The notes below the pieces were generated by a model that saw only the letters and a program-made list of their open reading frames with translations, did no database searches and was not told the origin of the DNA. From Paenibacillus campinasensis (lineage in GTDB: Bacteria > Bacillota > Bacilli > Paenibacillales > Paenibacillaceae), in contig NZ_NPBY01000003.1 in NCBI RefSeq assembly GCF_002272015.1, positions 186,001-250,000 of the forward strand: 64,000 nt of DNA. Reading direction: 5' to 3'. Shown here piece by piece: positions 37,240 through 45,659 of this stretch; position 1 is the first letter of the stretch, and each line of letters starts with the position of its first letter. The position numbers were made by a program, and so were the translations under genes.

Positions 37240-37268
37240 TTGAATAAATAGAGTTGTGTCATTATAAT
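37240..37268 (+). promoter_or_regulatory. SigA-type promoter of ftsA-ftsZ
   Basis: TTGAAT (37240-37245), 17-base spacer, TATAAT (37263-37268), 36 bases before the ftsA start. Confidence 0.78.
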
Positions 37269-37304
37269 GGTATTTATTTTGCTAAAAACAGGAGGTGCCA
37301 GGGC

Positions 37305-38582
37305 TTGAGCAACAATGACATCATTGTTAGTTTGGACATCGGTACATCCAAAGTTCGTGCTATTATTGGGGAAGTTAATAATGGAACCTTTAATATTATT
37401 GGAGTTGGATCTGCCGACTCGGAGGGAATTCGCAAAGGTGCAATTGTAGATATCGACCAAACGGTACAATCCATTCGCAGTGCTGTAGATCATGCGGAGC
37501 GTATGGTCGAGATTCAAATATCCGAAGTATATGTCGGCATTTCAGGCAGTCATATTGGACTTCAATCGAGCCATGGTGTGGTGGCAGTATCGAACGAGGA
37601 TCGCGAGATTGGCGAGGAGGATATCGATCGGGTGCTGAAGGCAGCCGAGGTTGTCGCTTTGCCTCCGGATCGCGAGATTATCGATGTCGTCGCAAAACAG
37701 TTTATCGTTGACGGTTTGGAAGGAATCTCCGATCCGCGAGGAATGATCGGCGTTCGCCTTGAGGTGGAAGCAACGATTGTTACTGGCGCCAAAACGGCAA
37801 TACATAACTTATTGCGATGCGTAGAAAAAGCAGGTCTGAAGGTGAAGGATCTGGTGCTGATTCCGCTTGGAGCAGGTCAGCTTGCGTTGTCCAAGGACGA
37901 GAAAACGATGGGTTCTGTCCTGGTGGACGTCGGCGCAGGATCAACCACCTTGACGGTTTTTGAAGGCGGCAGTCTTGCGGCTACCTCAACACTGCCGGTC
38001 GGCGGGGAGTTCGTAACGAATGATATCGCATACGGCCTCCGGACATTGACCGACCAGGCCGAGAAGGTCAAATTGAAATACGGGTGCGCCCTTATCGAAA
38101 GCGCGGCTCCTGATGTTGCATTTAAAGTAACGAGAATCGGAAGCAACGTAGACAAGGAATTCACGCAAGAGGATTTGGCGGCCATTATCGAACCGCGGGT
38201 TCAGGAGATTTTCCAATTGGTACGTCAAGAAGTGAAGCGCTTGGGTTACAATGAGCTTCCCGGAGGTTATATACTTACGGGTGGCACGATGTCCATGCCC
38301 GGTGTGCTGCAGGTGGCACAAAATGAGCTGGCGACTTCCGTGCGAATTGCCATACCGGATTATATCGGTGTTCGTGATCCGGGATTCTGCAGCGGAGTCG
38401 GCATCCTCCACAATGCGATCCGAAACATCCGAGTCCGCAATACAGGAGGAAGCAGCAGTGGGAATACCAAGAAACCGGTGAACCGCGCCAAGCAGCATAA
38501 TCCTGTCGCAGCAACTCAGGAGAGCAGCCAGAAGCCGGGATTTATCGAGCGCTTGAAGAAGATGTTCAGTGAGTTTATATAG
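37305..38582 (+). CDS. ftsA: Cell-division protein FtsA
   Basis: Actin-like ATPase that tethers FtsZ to the membrane. 425 residues: phosphate-1 motif VSLDIGTSKVRAIIGE at the start, the 1C subdomain, phosphate-2 VLVDVGAGSTTLTVF near residue 205, GGYILTGGTMSMPGV, and a C-terminal amphipathic membrane helix (PGFIERLKKMFSEFI). The start is TTG at 37305: AGGAGGTG lies 7 bases upstream, and codons further upstream would cover the promoter. Confidence 0.96.
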   Translation: MSNNDIIVSLDIGTSKVRAIIGEVNNGTFNIIGVGSADSEGIRKGAIVDIDQTVQSIRSAVDHAERMVEIQISEVYVGISGSHIGLQSSHGVVAVSNEDREIGEEDIDRVLKAAEVVALPPDREIIDVVAKQFIVDGLEGISDPRGMIGVRLEVEATIVTGAKTAIHNLLRCVEKAGLKVKDLVLIPLGAGQLALSKDEKTMGSVLVDVGAGSTTLTVFEGGSLAATSTLPVGGEFVTNDIAYGLRTLTDQAEKVKLKYGCALIESAAPDVAFKVTRIGSNVDKEFTQEDLAAIIEPRVQEIFQLVRQEVKRLGYNELPGGYILTGGTMSMPGVLQVAQNELATSVRIAIPDYIGVRDPGFCSGVGILHNAIRNIRVRNTGGSSSGNTKKPVNRAKQHNPVAATQESSQKPGFIERLKKMFSEFI

Positions 38583-38639
38583 CGGATTCATTTGACAGTG
38601 GACGTGCCATCCACGCACATTGAGGGGGAGATGGATTAG

Positions 38640-39764
38640 ATGTTGGAATTTGATTTTGAAATGGAGAGCTTGGCTCAAATTAAAGTCATTGGTGTAGGTG
38701 GCGGCGGCAGTAACGCGGTGAACCGAATGATCGAGAACGGCGTGCAAGGCGTGGAATTTATTACGGTAAATACCGATGCCCAGGCGCTCCATCTTGCTAA
38801 ATCCGAGCATAAACTGCAAATCGGGGACAAGCTGACTCGCGGGCTTGGCGCAGGTGCCAACCCAGAGGTCGGCAAAAAAGCGGCCGAGGAGTCCCGTGAT
38901 TTGATTATGAATACGCTGAAGGGTGCCGACATGGTGTTCGTAACAGCAGGCATGGGCGGCGGTACCGGTACCGGTGCCGCTCCTGTGATCGCTGAAATTG
39001 CGAAGGAATGCGGCGCATTGACCGTCGGTGTAGTCACCCGTCCTTTCACTTTTGAAGGCCGGAAGAGATTCTCGCAAGCGGAGCTTGGCATTGAAGCTCT
39101 GAAAGAGAAGGTAGACACCCTGATCGTGATTCCTAACGATCGCCTGCTTGAAATTGTTGACAAGAAGACGCCGATGCTGGAGGCATTCCGTGAAGCGGAT
39201 AACGTACTCCGCCAGGCTGTGCAAGGCATCTCGGACCTGATCGCCGTTCCCGGCTTGATCAACCTCGACTTTGCCGATGTCAAAACAATCATGACCGAGC
39301 GCGGCTCCGCACTGATGGGAATCGGAATGGCAACCGGTGAAGACCGGGCGTCCGAGGCGGCTCGCAAGGCGATTATGAGCCCGCTGCTTGAAACTTCGAT
39401 TGAAGGGGCACGCGGGGTCATCATGAACATCACAGGCGGCGCGAACCTGTCCCTGTACGAAGTGAACGAAGCCGCGGAAATCGTCACCTCGGCTTCGGAT
39501 CCGGAGGTCAACATGATCTTTGGTGCGATTATCGATGAGAAGTACAAGGACGAGATCAAGGTTACGGTCATTGCCACCGGCTTTGAGAGCAAAGCAGCTC
39601 CGGCTGCCCCTGGGCGCCGCACGCAGCAGCCTTCCCAGCCTGAACAGCACCAGACGCCAGCTGAGAAGAGCAACGTGAATTTAAGACCGTTCGGCAATCA
39701 GAGTGCCAGCGATCAGCTGGACATTCCTACATTCCTTCGCAATCGTTCTCGCAATAATGACTAA
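38640..39764 (+). CDS. ftsZ: Cell-division GTPase FtsZ
   Basis: Tubulin-like GTPase that forms the Z-ring. 374 residues: [14 protein letters not shown] (T1), the tubulin signature [19 protein letters not shown]7 loop [11 protein letters not shown], a variable Gln/Pro linker (about 320-355) and the conserved C-terminal peptide [14 protein letters not shown] that binds FtsA, SepF and regulators. AGGGGGAG upstream. It shares the ftsA promoter, with only 57 bases between the genes. Confidence 0.98.
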   Translation: MLEFDFEMESLAQIKVIGVGGGGSNAVNRMIENGVQGVEFITVNTDAQALHLAKSEHKLQIGDKLTRGLGAGANPEVGKKAAEESRDLIMNTLKGADMVFVTAGMGGGTGTGAAPVIAEIAKECGALTVGVVTRPFTFEGRKRFSQAELGIEALKEKVDTLIVIPNDRLLEIVDKKTPMLEAFREADNVLRQAVQGISDLIAVPGLINLDFADVKTIMTERGSALMGIGMATGEDRASEAARKAIMSPLLETSIEGARGVIMNITGGANLSLYEVNEAAEIVTSASDPEVNMIFGAIIDEKYKDEIKVTVIATGFESKAAPAAPGRRTQQPSQPEQHQTPAEKSNVNLRPFGNQSASDQLDIPTFLRNRSRNND

Positions 39765-39768
39765 TCGA

Positions 39769-39806
39769 GGAGCTTCCAGGCCTATCAGGCCTGCGAAGCT
39801 CTTTTT
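39769..39806 (+). terminator. Intrinsic terminator after ftsZ
   Basis: GAGCTTC (39770-39776) and GAAGCTC (39795-39801), with an inner AGGCCT/AGGCCT stem, followed by TTTTT. Confidence 0.9.
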
Positions 39807-39888
39807 GGTTTCCGGCTTTATACTGCCGTTTATCCATGTAAGAGATTTAGCCGCCTGATCCGCTGTATCCTCTCATAACTTCCGCTGG

Positions 39889-39956
39889 GTCGACAAAAAA
39901 AGTCGGTGGACACCTCCCAGGTTTAGACAGACTTTGATTCCTATCCTTTTTATACT
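39889..39956 (+). promoter_or_regulatory. Candidate Spo0A-controlled promoter of spoIIGA-sigE
   Basis: TATACT (39951-39956) with TAGACA (39924-39929) 21 bases upstream; the long spacer recalls the B. subtilis spoIIG promoter, which is activated by Spo0A. Upstream, GTCGACA (39889-39895) reads TGTCGAC on the minus strand, one mismatch from the 0A box TGTCGAA. Confidence 0.4.
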
Positions 39957-40021
39957 AGAAACATCTCCCGGGACCCTGAAAATGCCGCATGAAATGAACG
40001 GATATGATCCGAAAGAGACGG

Positions 40022-41041
40022 GTGAGGATACTGGTTGTTTATATCGATCTGATATTCATCGTCAACCTGCTGATTGACGGCATATTGCTTGCCCTGACAG
40101 CCTGGATGCGAAGAATCCGGCCGCGTTTATGGAGAGTGGCATGCTCCTCCTTGCTTGGGGCGATGTATGTCGTGATGATGTTTGTGCCGGAACTGTCGTT
40201 CCTGTACACCTTTCTCATTAAATTCATGCTATCCCTCATGATGATCTGGATCGCTTTCGGTTATGCAAGTCTGCAGGAATATATCCGCAATCTGGGCGCT
40301 TTCTATATCGTGAACTTTGCCATTGCCGGGGGGATTATCGGGTTCCACTATTTCCTGCAAAGTTCAGGTGAGCTGTTTGAAGGGATTTGGTATAGCGCGA
40401 CCGGGGGACTGTCCTTTGAGCTGAAGGTGGGGTTCTGGTTTGCATGTATTGCCTTTTTTGTAGTTGTATTCGCGTTCAAGGCGGTTCAGACCACCAAACG
40501 CAAAACCGAGAGCCGGGAGACGCTGTTGGCTCCTGTCACCGTATGGATTGGCAGTACGAAAGTACAGTGCACCGGTCTTCTGGATACAGGCAATCAATTG
40601 AGCGATCCGTTAACGCGGACCCCCGTCATGGTCATGGAGGCTTCGCTATGGGAGCGAGAACTGCCCCCGGGCTGGAGTGATAAACTGATGGGCGGGGAGC
40701 CGGACAAACTGATCATGGAAGCGGATGTATCGGCATTTGCCTGGCAGGATCGATTGCGGCTTGTCCCCTATCGGGGCGTGAACCGGGGGGCGGCATTCAT
40801 GCTGGCCATCAAACCGGACATGATCCGCATTGAGCTTGGCGGGATGGCCTATGAAACGACCAAGGTGTTGATTGGATTGGACGGAGGGCGACTGTCAGGC
40901 GACCGGGCTTACCGGGCGATTATTCATCCCGGGTTGATAGAAGGGGAAGGAATGCCGATTGCGGCCGGCGGCTGTGATGCTGCGAACGCGGAAGGCGGCA
41001 TGATGGCGCATGAACAGGAAGCTGAGCGAACGGTCGGCTAA
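40022..41041 (+). CDS. spoIIGA: Sigma-E processing protease SpoIIGA
   Basis: Membrane aspartic protease that removes the pro-sequence of SigE after septation. 339 residues: five N-terminal helices (about 1-155), then the protease domain with the catalytic Asp188 in LLDTGNQLSDPLT and VPYRGVNRGAAFMLAIKPD. The GTG at 40022 gives MRILVVYIDLIFIVNLLIDG, matching the family N-terminus; the ribosome binding site there is weak (AAAGAGACG). An ATG at 40004 adds 6 basic residues. The last 30 residues (Ala/Glu-rich) are not conserved. Confidence 0.93.
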   Translation: MRILVVYIDLIFIVNLLIDGILLALTAWMRRIRPRLWRVACSSLLGAMYVVMMFVPELSFLYTFLIKFMLSLMMIWIAFGYASLQEYIRNLGAFYIVNFAIAGGIIGFHYFLQSSGELFEGIWYSATGGLSFELKVGFWFACIAFFVVVFAFKAVQTTKRKTESRETLLAPVTVWIGSTKVQCTGLLDTGNQLSDPLTRTPVMVMEASLWERELPPGWSDKLMGGEPDKLIMEADVSAFAWQDRLRLVPYRGVNRGAAFMLAIKPDMIRIELGGMAYETTKVLIGLDGGRLSGDRAYRAIIHPGLIEGEGMPIAAGGCDAANAEGGMMAHEQEAERTVG

Positions 41042-41149
41042 CCGAATGAATGCGTGACCTGCTTGCCTTGCGAAGATCGGTTAGGGCGCCAATGAAGGAT
41101 GGATGAGACTGCTTCTTGTTCAAGAGGCGAGGCAATTTCTACGACGTTT

Positions 41150-41167
41150 GTTTTCCAGCCGGAAAAC
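41150..41167 (+). promoter_or_regulatory. Hairpin just upstream of the sigE ribosome binding site
   Basis: GTTTTCC (41150-41156), loop AGCC, GGAAAAC (41161-41167), ending 4 bases before AGGAGG (41172-41177). It could influence sigE translation. Confidence 0.4.
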
Positions 41168-41186
41168 GTTTAGGAGGAATAAACGG

Positions 41187-41909
41187 ATGCCAGTGAAATG
41201 GAGATTAGCGCTGCAGCTGCAGTATTATCGGGTGTTGTTTTTACTGGGCTTGAAAAGCCAGGAGATCTATTATATTGGAGGAAGTGAAGCGCTTCCGCCT
41301 CCGCTGACGAAAGAGGAGGAGGAGTATCTCCTAAAAAAGCTGCCTTCAGGCGATGCGGCAACCCGCGCGATGCTGATCGAGCGCAATTTGCGTCTCGTGG
41401 TCTATATTGCCCGCAAGTTTGAGAACACGGGAATCAATATCGAGGATCTGGTGTCGATCGGCGCGATCGGTCTGATCAAAGCGGTCAACACGTTTGACCC
41501 GGAGAAAAAAATCAAGCTGGCAACCTATGCCTCGCGCTGTATTGAAAACGAGATTCTCATGTATTTGCGCCGCAACAACAAAACGCGGAGCGAGGTGTCT
41601 TTTGACGAGCCGCTGAACATCGACTGGGATGGCAATGAACTGCTGCTCTCCGATGTGCTCGGAACGGAAAATGATACCATTTACCGCAATATCGAAGAAC
41701 AGGTAGACCGTAAACTGCTGCAAAAAGCACTGGATAAACTGAGCGACAGGGAGCGGATGATCATGGAGCTCCGGTTCGGACTTCAGGACGGGGAAGAGAA
41801 GACCCAGAAGGATGTGGCTGACCTGCTCGGAATCTCGCAATCTTATATTTCCCGACTGGAAAAAAGAATTATCAAGCGGCTCCGCAAGGAATTCAACAAG
41901 ATGGTCTGA
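41187..41909 (+). CDS. sigE: RNA polymerase sigma-E precursor
   Basis: Mother-cell sigma factor of early sporulation, made as an inactive pro-protein. 240 residues: the hydrophobic/basic pro-sequence (about 1-27) ends near [15 protein letters not shown], where SpoIIGA cleaves in B. subtilis. Region 2 is [37 protein letters not shown], and region 4 is [28 protein letters not shown]. The ATG at 41187 follows AGGAGG by 9 bases. It lies just downstream of its protease gene. Confidence 0.97.
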   Translation: MPVKWRLALQLQYYRVLFLLGLKSQEIYYIGGSEALPPPLTKEEEEYLLKKLPSGDAATRAMLIERNLRLVVYIARKFENTGINIEDLVSIGAIGLIKAVNTFDPEKKIKLATYASRCIENEILMYLRRNNKTRSEVSFDEPLNIDWDGNELLLSDVLGTENDTIYRNIEEQVDRKLLQKALDKLSDRERMIMELRFGLQDGEEKTQKDVADLLGISQSYISRLEKRIIKRLRKEFNKMV

Positions 41910-41938
41910 GGTGAAATCGCTTTGGAATAAAATGCACC

Positions 41939-41975
41939 CTCAAGGAGATAATGTACAGTAATGTTTCTCCTTGGG
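41939..41975 (+). promoter_or_regulatory. Hairpin masking the sigG ribosome binding site
   Basis: CTCAAGGAG (41939-41947) pairs with CTCCTTGGG (41967-41975), including one G-U pair. The 3' arm takes in the first three G's of the Shine-Dalgarno GGGAGG (41973-41978). A leader hairpin limiting sigG translation is reported in B. subtilis. Confidence 0.55.
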
Positions 41976-41987
41976 AGGTAAGCCATC

Positions 41988-42770
41988 ATGACACGAAACA
42001 AAGTTGAAATTTGTGGTGTGGATACGGCAAAGCTGCCGGTTCTGACTAATGTGGAAATGAGGGAACTGTTCCATGAGCTGCAGCAAAACAATGAGCGGTC
42101 AGCTCGTGAAAAATTGGTGAATGGCAACTTGCGGCTCGTGCTGAGCGTCATTCAGCGATTTAACAATCGGGGGGAATTTGTGGATGACCTGTTCCAGGTC
42201 GGCTGCATCGGTCTGATGAAGGCCATCGACAATTTCGATCTGTCCCAAAATGTAAAATTTTCCACTTACGCCGTGCCGATGATCATCGGAGAGATTCGCC
42301 GCTATTTACGTGACAACAATCCGATTCGCGTCTCCCGTTCCCTGCGTGATATCGCCTACAAGGCGCTGCAGGTCCGAGATCAACTCACCAACGCGAACTC
42401 CCGCGAACCGACTATTTTCGAAATTTCCGAGGCGCTTAACGTGCCTAAGGAAGACGTTGTTTTTGCACTCGATGCCATTCAAGATCCCGTATCTTTGTTT
42501 GAGCCGATTTATCATGACGGGGGAGACCCGATCTATGTGATGGACCAAATCAGCGATGACAAAAATAAAGATGTATCCTGGATAGAGGAAATTGCGCTTC
42601 GGGAAGCGATGCACAAGCTGGGGCAGCGAGAAAAAATGATTTTGTCCATGCGCTTTTACGAGGGGAAAACCCAGATGGAGGTCGCCGATGAGATCGGCAT
42701 CTCTCAGGCGCAGGTATCGAGGCTGGAGAAGTCCGCGATCAAGCAGATGCAAAAACATGTAAAGTCCTGA
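41988..42770 (+). CDS. sigG: RNA polymerase sigma-G factor
   Basis: Late forespore sigma factor. 260 residues with the SigG N-terminus TRNKVEICGVDTAKLPVL (the segment bound by CsfB/Gin and SpoIIAB), region 2 (NLRLVLSVIQRFNNRGEFVDDLFQVGCIGLMKAIDNFDLS), region 3 and region 4 (KTQMEVADEIGISQAQVSRLEKSAIKQM). GGGAGG 9 bases upstream sits in a hairpin. Order spoIIGA-sigE-sigG is as in B. subtilis. A SigF promoter would be expected in the 78-base gap, but I could not place one. Confidence 0.97.
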   Translation: MTRNKVEICGVDTAKLPVLTNVEMRELFHELQQNNERSAREKLVNGNLRLVLSVIQRFNNRGEFVDDLFQVGCIGLMKAIDNFDLSQNVKFSTYAVPMIIGEIRRYLRDNNPIRVSRSLRDIAYKALQVRDQLTNANSREPTIFEISEALNVPKEDVVFALDAIQDPVSLFEPIYHDGGDPIYVMDQISDDKNKDVSWIEEIALREAMHKLGQREKMILSMRFYEGKTQMEVADEIGISQAQVSRLEKSAIKQMQKHVKS

Positions 42771-42795
42771 ATGTAACTTGCAATCAAACCAGATA

Positions 42796-42822
42796 GCGAT
42801 CCCGTGCGCGGGATCGTTTTTT
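42796..42822 (+). terminator. Intrinsic terminator after sigG
   Basis: CGATCCCG (42797-42804) pairs with CGGGATCG (42809-42816), followed by six T's. Confidence 0.93.
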
Positions 42823-42972
42823 CATGCCTTGCCGCGCGCATTTCGGGAATGGGCGATACAAAAAATAAAGTTATTTTGACGGCTGGCCACATATATTGAA
42901 CTATAGGATGAGGCGTCATAAATACATCTAGGGTGTGATGGCATGATACCAGATCAGATGGTGGGGAAAAAA

Positions 42973-43278
42973 ATGAAAATTTCCGACTTTCAAACAAAGG
43001 ATGTTATTAATATTATCGACGGCAAGCGGCTGGGGCAGGTGAGCGACCTGGAGCTCGATTTGCGTCAGGGACGCATCGAAGCGATCGTGGTCCCTAGCTA
43101 CGGCAAGTTTATGGGGCTGTTCGGAGGGGGCAGCGAACTGATCATTCCATGGCGAAATATCGTGAAAATCGGCTCTGACGTCGTGCTGGTCAAGATGGAG
43201 GAATTGAGAAGGCCGGAGGAGCAAGAGCCTCACGGTTATCTGGATCGGCCGGACCGGCCTGACAGACGAAGTTTCTAA
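42973..43278 (+). CDS. ylmC: YlmC/YmxH-family PRC-barrel protein
   Basis: 101-residue protein with a PRC-barrel fold (KISDFQTKDVINIIDGKRLGQVSDLELDL to IIPWRNIVKIGSDVVLV). Members occur in spore formers and are linked to sporulation; the molecular role is unknown. The ATG at 42973 follows GGTGGGG by 6 bases and matches the family start; an ATG at 42943 would add 10 residues. The C-terminal 20 residues (Pro/Arg/Asp-rich) are variable. Position after sigG matches ylmC. Confidence 0.88.
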   Translation: MKISDFQTKDVINIIDGKRLGQVSDLELDLRQGRIEAIVVPSYGKFMGLFGGGSELIIPWRNIVKIGSDVVLVKMEELRRPEEQEPHGYLDRPDRPDRRSF

Positions 43279-43362
43279 CGCAGGTCGAATCGAAGCCGTC
43301 GGCGCTGTTCGATAGGTTGCCTTGGGCAGGTTTTCTGGTACACTGGGATAGAGGTGAATGAC

Positions 43363-44214
43363 ATGGAACCGTTTGTAGGAATGGCTCGAAGCGGTCCCAA
43401 TCTGCTCGCTCTCGAGGAGTGGGAGAAGCTGGGCGCGTCGTCGGGGTTGACGGCAGGCTTTACGGGGCGTGAAGGCGGCGTCAGCAGCAGCCCGTATCAC
43501 AGCCTGAATCTGGCCTTTCACGTCGGGGATGAGCCGGAGGATATTAAGCAGAATCGCAGCCGGGTTGCGGAAGCGGTCGGGTTCACGCTGGCGGACTGGA
43601 CTTGCGGCGAGCAGGTTCATGGCAGCCGGGTAGCTGTTGTCAGGGCAGACGACAGAGGCAAGGGCAGTCTGGACCGGGAATCTGCTTTTCAAAATACGGA
43701 CGGACTGGTGACCCAGGTGCCTGGGGTGCTGCTGACCTCCTTCTATGCGGATTGTGTCCCGCTCTATTTCTGGGACCCCATAGAGGAAGCGGTCGGTCTG
43801 GCTCATGCCGGATGGAAAGGCACGGTGGCCGAGATCGCCCGGCATATGGTGCAGACGATGGCTGAGACATACGGCAGCAAGCCTGAAGCTATTCGCGCGG
43901 CCATTGGGCCTTCGATCGGCGTATGCTGCTACGAGGTGGATGAGCGGGTCATGTCGCGCGTGCGCGAATTAGGTCTGGAACGCTCCGGCAACGCTGGCGA
44001 TTCCGGGATGTATATCGACAAAGGCAACGGGAAATACATGCTGAACTTGAAAGAAATAAACAGACACATTATGATTAAAGCAGGAATATTGCCGGAACAT
44101 ATCGAATGTACAACATGGTGTACAAGCTGTAGTCATGATTTTTTCTTTTCTTACCGCAAGGACGGGGGAACGACAGGGCGTATGGCAAGTTGGATCGGGT
44201 TAAGAAAGAGGTGA
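43363..44214 (+). CDS. ylmD: Peptidoglycan editing factor PgeF / YfiH-type laccase-domain protein
   Basis: 283 residues of the YfiH/YlmD/LACC1 family, described variously as polyphenol oxidase, purine nucleoside phosphorylase and, in E. coli, a factor that clears misincorporated amino acids from peptidoglycan precursors. The metal-site residues are visible in CGEQVHGSRV (His), TSFYADCVPLYFWDP (Cys) and GLAHAGWKGTVAEIA (His). A Cys pair CTTWCTSCSHDFFFSYRKDG lies near the end. The ATG at 43363 is 5 bases from GAGGTGA; a GTG at 43354 overlaps that site. Confidence 0.9.
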   Translation: MEPFVGMARSGPNLLALEEWEKLGASSGLTAGFTGREGGVSSSPYHSLNLAFHVGDEPEDIKQNRSRVAEAVGFTLADWTCGEQVHGSRVAVVRADDRGKGSLDRESAFQNTDGLVTQVPGVLLTSFYADCVPLYFWDPIEEAVGLAHAGWKGTVAEIARHMVQTMAETYGSKPEAIRAAIGPSIGVCCYEVDERVMSRVRELGLERSGNAGDSGMYIDKGNGKYMLNLKEINRHIMIKAGILPEHIECTTWCTSCSHDFFFSYRKDGGTTGRMASWIGLRKR

Positions 44215-44222
44215 ACCGTCCC

Positions 44223-44912
44223 TTGAGTTTGTTGGAACGTATGGATCAAGTGCAGCAGCGCATAGCGGAGGCTTGCCGCCGCAGCGGCCGGGATCGTCAG
44301 GATGTCAACATCATTGCGGTGACGAAGTATGTCTCGCTGGAGAAGACAGCGGCGGTGCTGGATCACGGTCTGCAGCATATCGGCGAGAACCGCTGGCAGG
44401 ATGCCAAGAGCAAGTGGGAGGCTTTGGGTGACCGGGGCACCTGGCATTTTATCGGTCATCTCCAGACGAATAAAGTGAAGGATGTCATCGATAAATTCCG
44501 GTACATCCACTCGCTGGACCGGCTGTCGCTGGCGAAGGAACTGGAGAAGAAAGCTGCTGCGTTGAATATACAAATATCCGCCTTTTTGCAGGTGAATATA
44601 TCGGGAGAGGAATCGAAGTACGGTCTTCCTCCCGAGGAAGCAGCCGGCTTCCTGAAGAGCATCAGCAGTCTGGAGCATGTCCGCGTCATTGGACTGATGA
44701 CGATGGCCCCTTATGAATCGGAGGCTGAGGACACGCGCCCTGTATTCCGCGGTCTGAGACAACTGAGAGATGAGCTGAACAGGCAGGCGCTTACCGCCGA
44801 GCCGCTGACCGAGCTGTCGATGGGGATGTCTAATGATTTTGAAGTGGCCATAGAGGAAGGGGCGACATGGGTACGCCTCGGCTCGATTCTAGTGGGAAAA
44901 GAGGAGGAGTGA
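44223..44912 (+). CDS. ylmE: PLP homeostasis protein YggS/YlmE
   Basis: Pyridoxal-phosphate-binding protein that controls vitamin B6 and amino-acid balance; not a known enzyme. 229 residues with the PLP lysine in VNIIAVTKYVS near residue 33, HIGENRWQDA, WHFIGHLQTNKVKDVI, GLMTMAPYE and LSMGMSNDFEVAIEEGATWVRLGS. The TTG at 44223 is chosen: AGAGGTGA lies about 9 bases upstream and MSLLERMDQVQQRI is the usual family start. A GTG at 44211 overlaps the ylmD stop but has no spaced site. Confidence 0.9.
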   Translation: MSLLERMDQVQQRIAEACRRSGRDRQDVNIIAVTKYVSLEKTAAVLDHGLQHIGENRWQDAKSKWEALGDRGTWHFIGHLQTNKVKDVIDKFRYIHSLDRLSLAKELEKKAAALNIQISAFLQVNISGEESKYGLPPEEAAGFLKSISSLEHVRVIGLMTMAPYESEAEDTRPVFRGLRQLRDELNRQALTAEPLTELSMGMSNDFEVAIEEGATWVRLGSILVGKEEE

Positions 44913-44914
44913 CG

Positions 44915-45364
44915 ATGGGCGTGATGAACCGGTTTATGAACTTTATCGGGCTGCAGGAGGAAGAGGAAGTTGTAGAGCGGGAGGCGCTGACCTCTCAGGA
45001 AGACCAGGTGGAGACACCGTTTGAGAACCGCAAAAATCAAAATCAAAAGGGCAGCAATATTGTGAGCATACATTCGCAGAAAAATGTGAAGGTGGTGCTG
45101 GCTGAGCCTCGCTCCTATGACGAAGCTCAGGAGATTGCCGATCATCTGCGCTCGTTCCGGACCGTGGTGGTCAATCTGCAGCGCGTGCGGAACGATCAGG
45201 CGCTGCGGATCATTGATTTTCTAAGCGGAACGGTGTATGCGCTCAGCGGGGGCATCTCCAAGGTGGGCAGCAACATTTTTCTGTGCACGCCGGATACGGT
45301 GGAAATTCAGGGAACCATTTCCGAGATTTTAGCTGACGAACAAGACTATAACAGAATGAGGTGA
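44915..45364 (+). CDS. sepF: Cell-division protein SepF
   Basis: Membrane-bound FtsZ-bundling protein that parallels FtsA as a Z-ring anchor. 149 residues: an N-terminal amphipathic membrane-binding helix (MGVMNRFMNFIGLQ), an acidic linker and the SepF core (NVKVVLAEPRSYDEAQEIADHL to RIIDFLSGTVYALSGGISKVGSNIFLCTP). GAGGAGGAG lies 5 bases before the ATG. It starts 2 bases after ylmE. Confidence 0.95.
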   Translation: MGVMNRFMNFIGLQEEEEVVEREALTSQEDQVETPFENRKNQNQKGSNIVSIHSQKNVKVVLAEPRSYDEAQEIADHLRSFRTVVVNLQRVRNDQALRIIDFLSGTVYALSGGISKVGSNIFLCTPDTVEIQGTISEILADEQDYNRMR

Positions 45365-45371
45365 TATTTCT

Positions 45372-45638
45372 TTGACGAATATTTATAGCATTGTCGAATT
45401 GCTGTTTCAAATTTATTTCTACATGATTCTCGTGTATGTACTGATGTCCTGGCTTCCGAACGTAAGAGAAAGCTTTATCGGAGAGCTGCTGGGCAAGCTG
45501 GTGGAGCCGTATTTGTCTCCATTCCGCCGCTTTATCCCGCCGATCATGGGCATGATCGATATTTCCCCAATCGTTGCGCTGTTTGTGCTGCGGCTGGCTC
45601 AGAACGGGGTATATGCGATCCTCGGATATTTTGTATAA
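45372..45638 (+). CDS. ylmG: YggT-family membrane protein YlmG
   Basis: 88-residue protein with two hydrophobic hairpins: IVELLFQIYFYMILVYVLMSWLPN and the conserved VEPYLSPFRRFIPPIMGMIDISPIVALFVL. The YggT motif P(F/L)RRFIPP is clear. Homologs affect division-site or membrane organisation. The start is TTG at 45372, with GAGGTGAT 6 bases upstream. Confidence 0.92.
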   Translation: MTNIYSIVELLFQIYFYMILVYVLMSWLPNVRESFIGELLGKLVEPYLSPFRRFIPPIMGMIDISPIVALFVLRLAQNGVYAILGYFV

Positions 45639-45659
45639 CGATAAAGGGCGTGTGACCAT

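Noticed and set aside
37986..39650. A 554-codon minus-strand frame opposite ftsA and ftsZ
   Set aside because: Covers two essential conserved genes antisense; composition rich in His/Arg/Cys typical of a shadow frame.
42876..42907. Possible SigA promoter before ylmC (TTGACG and TATAGG)
   Set aside because: The boxes are 20 bases apart and no better -10 fits, so I could not support a promoter call.
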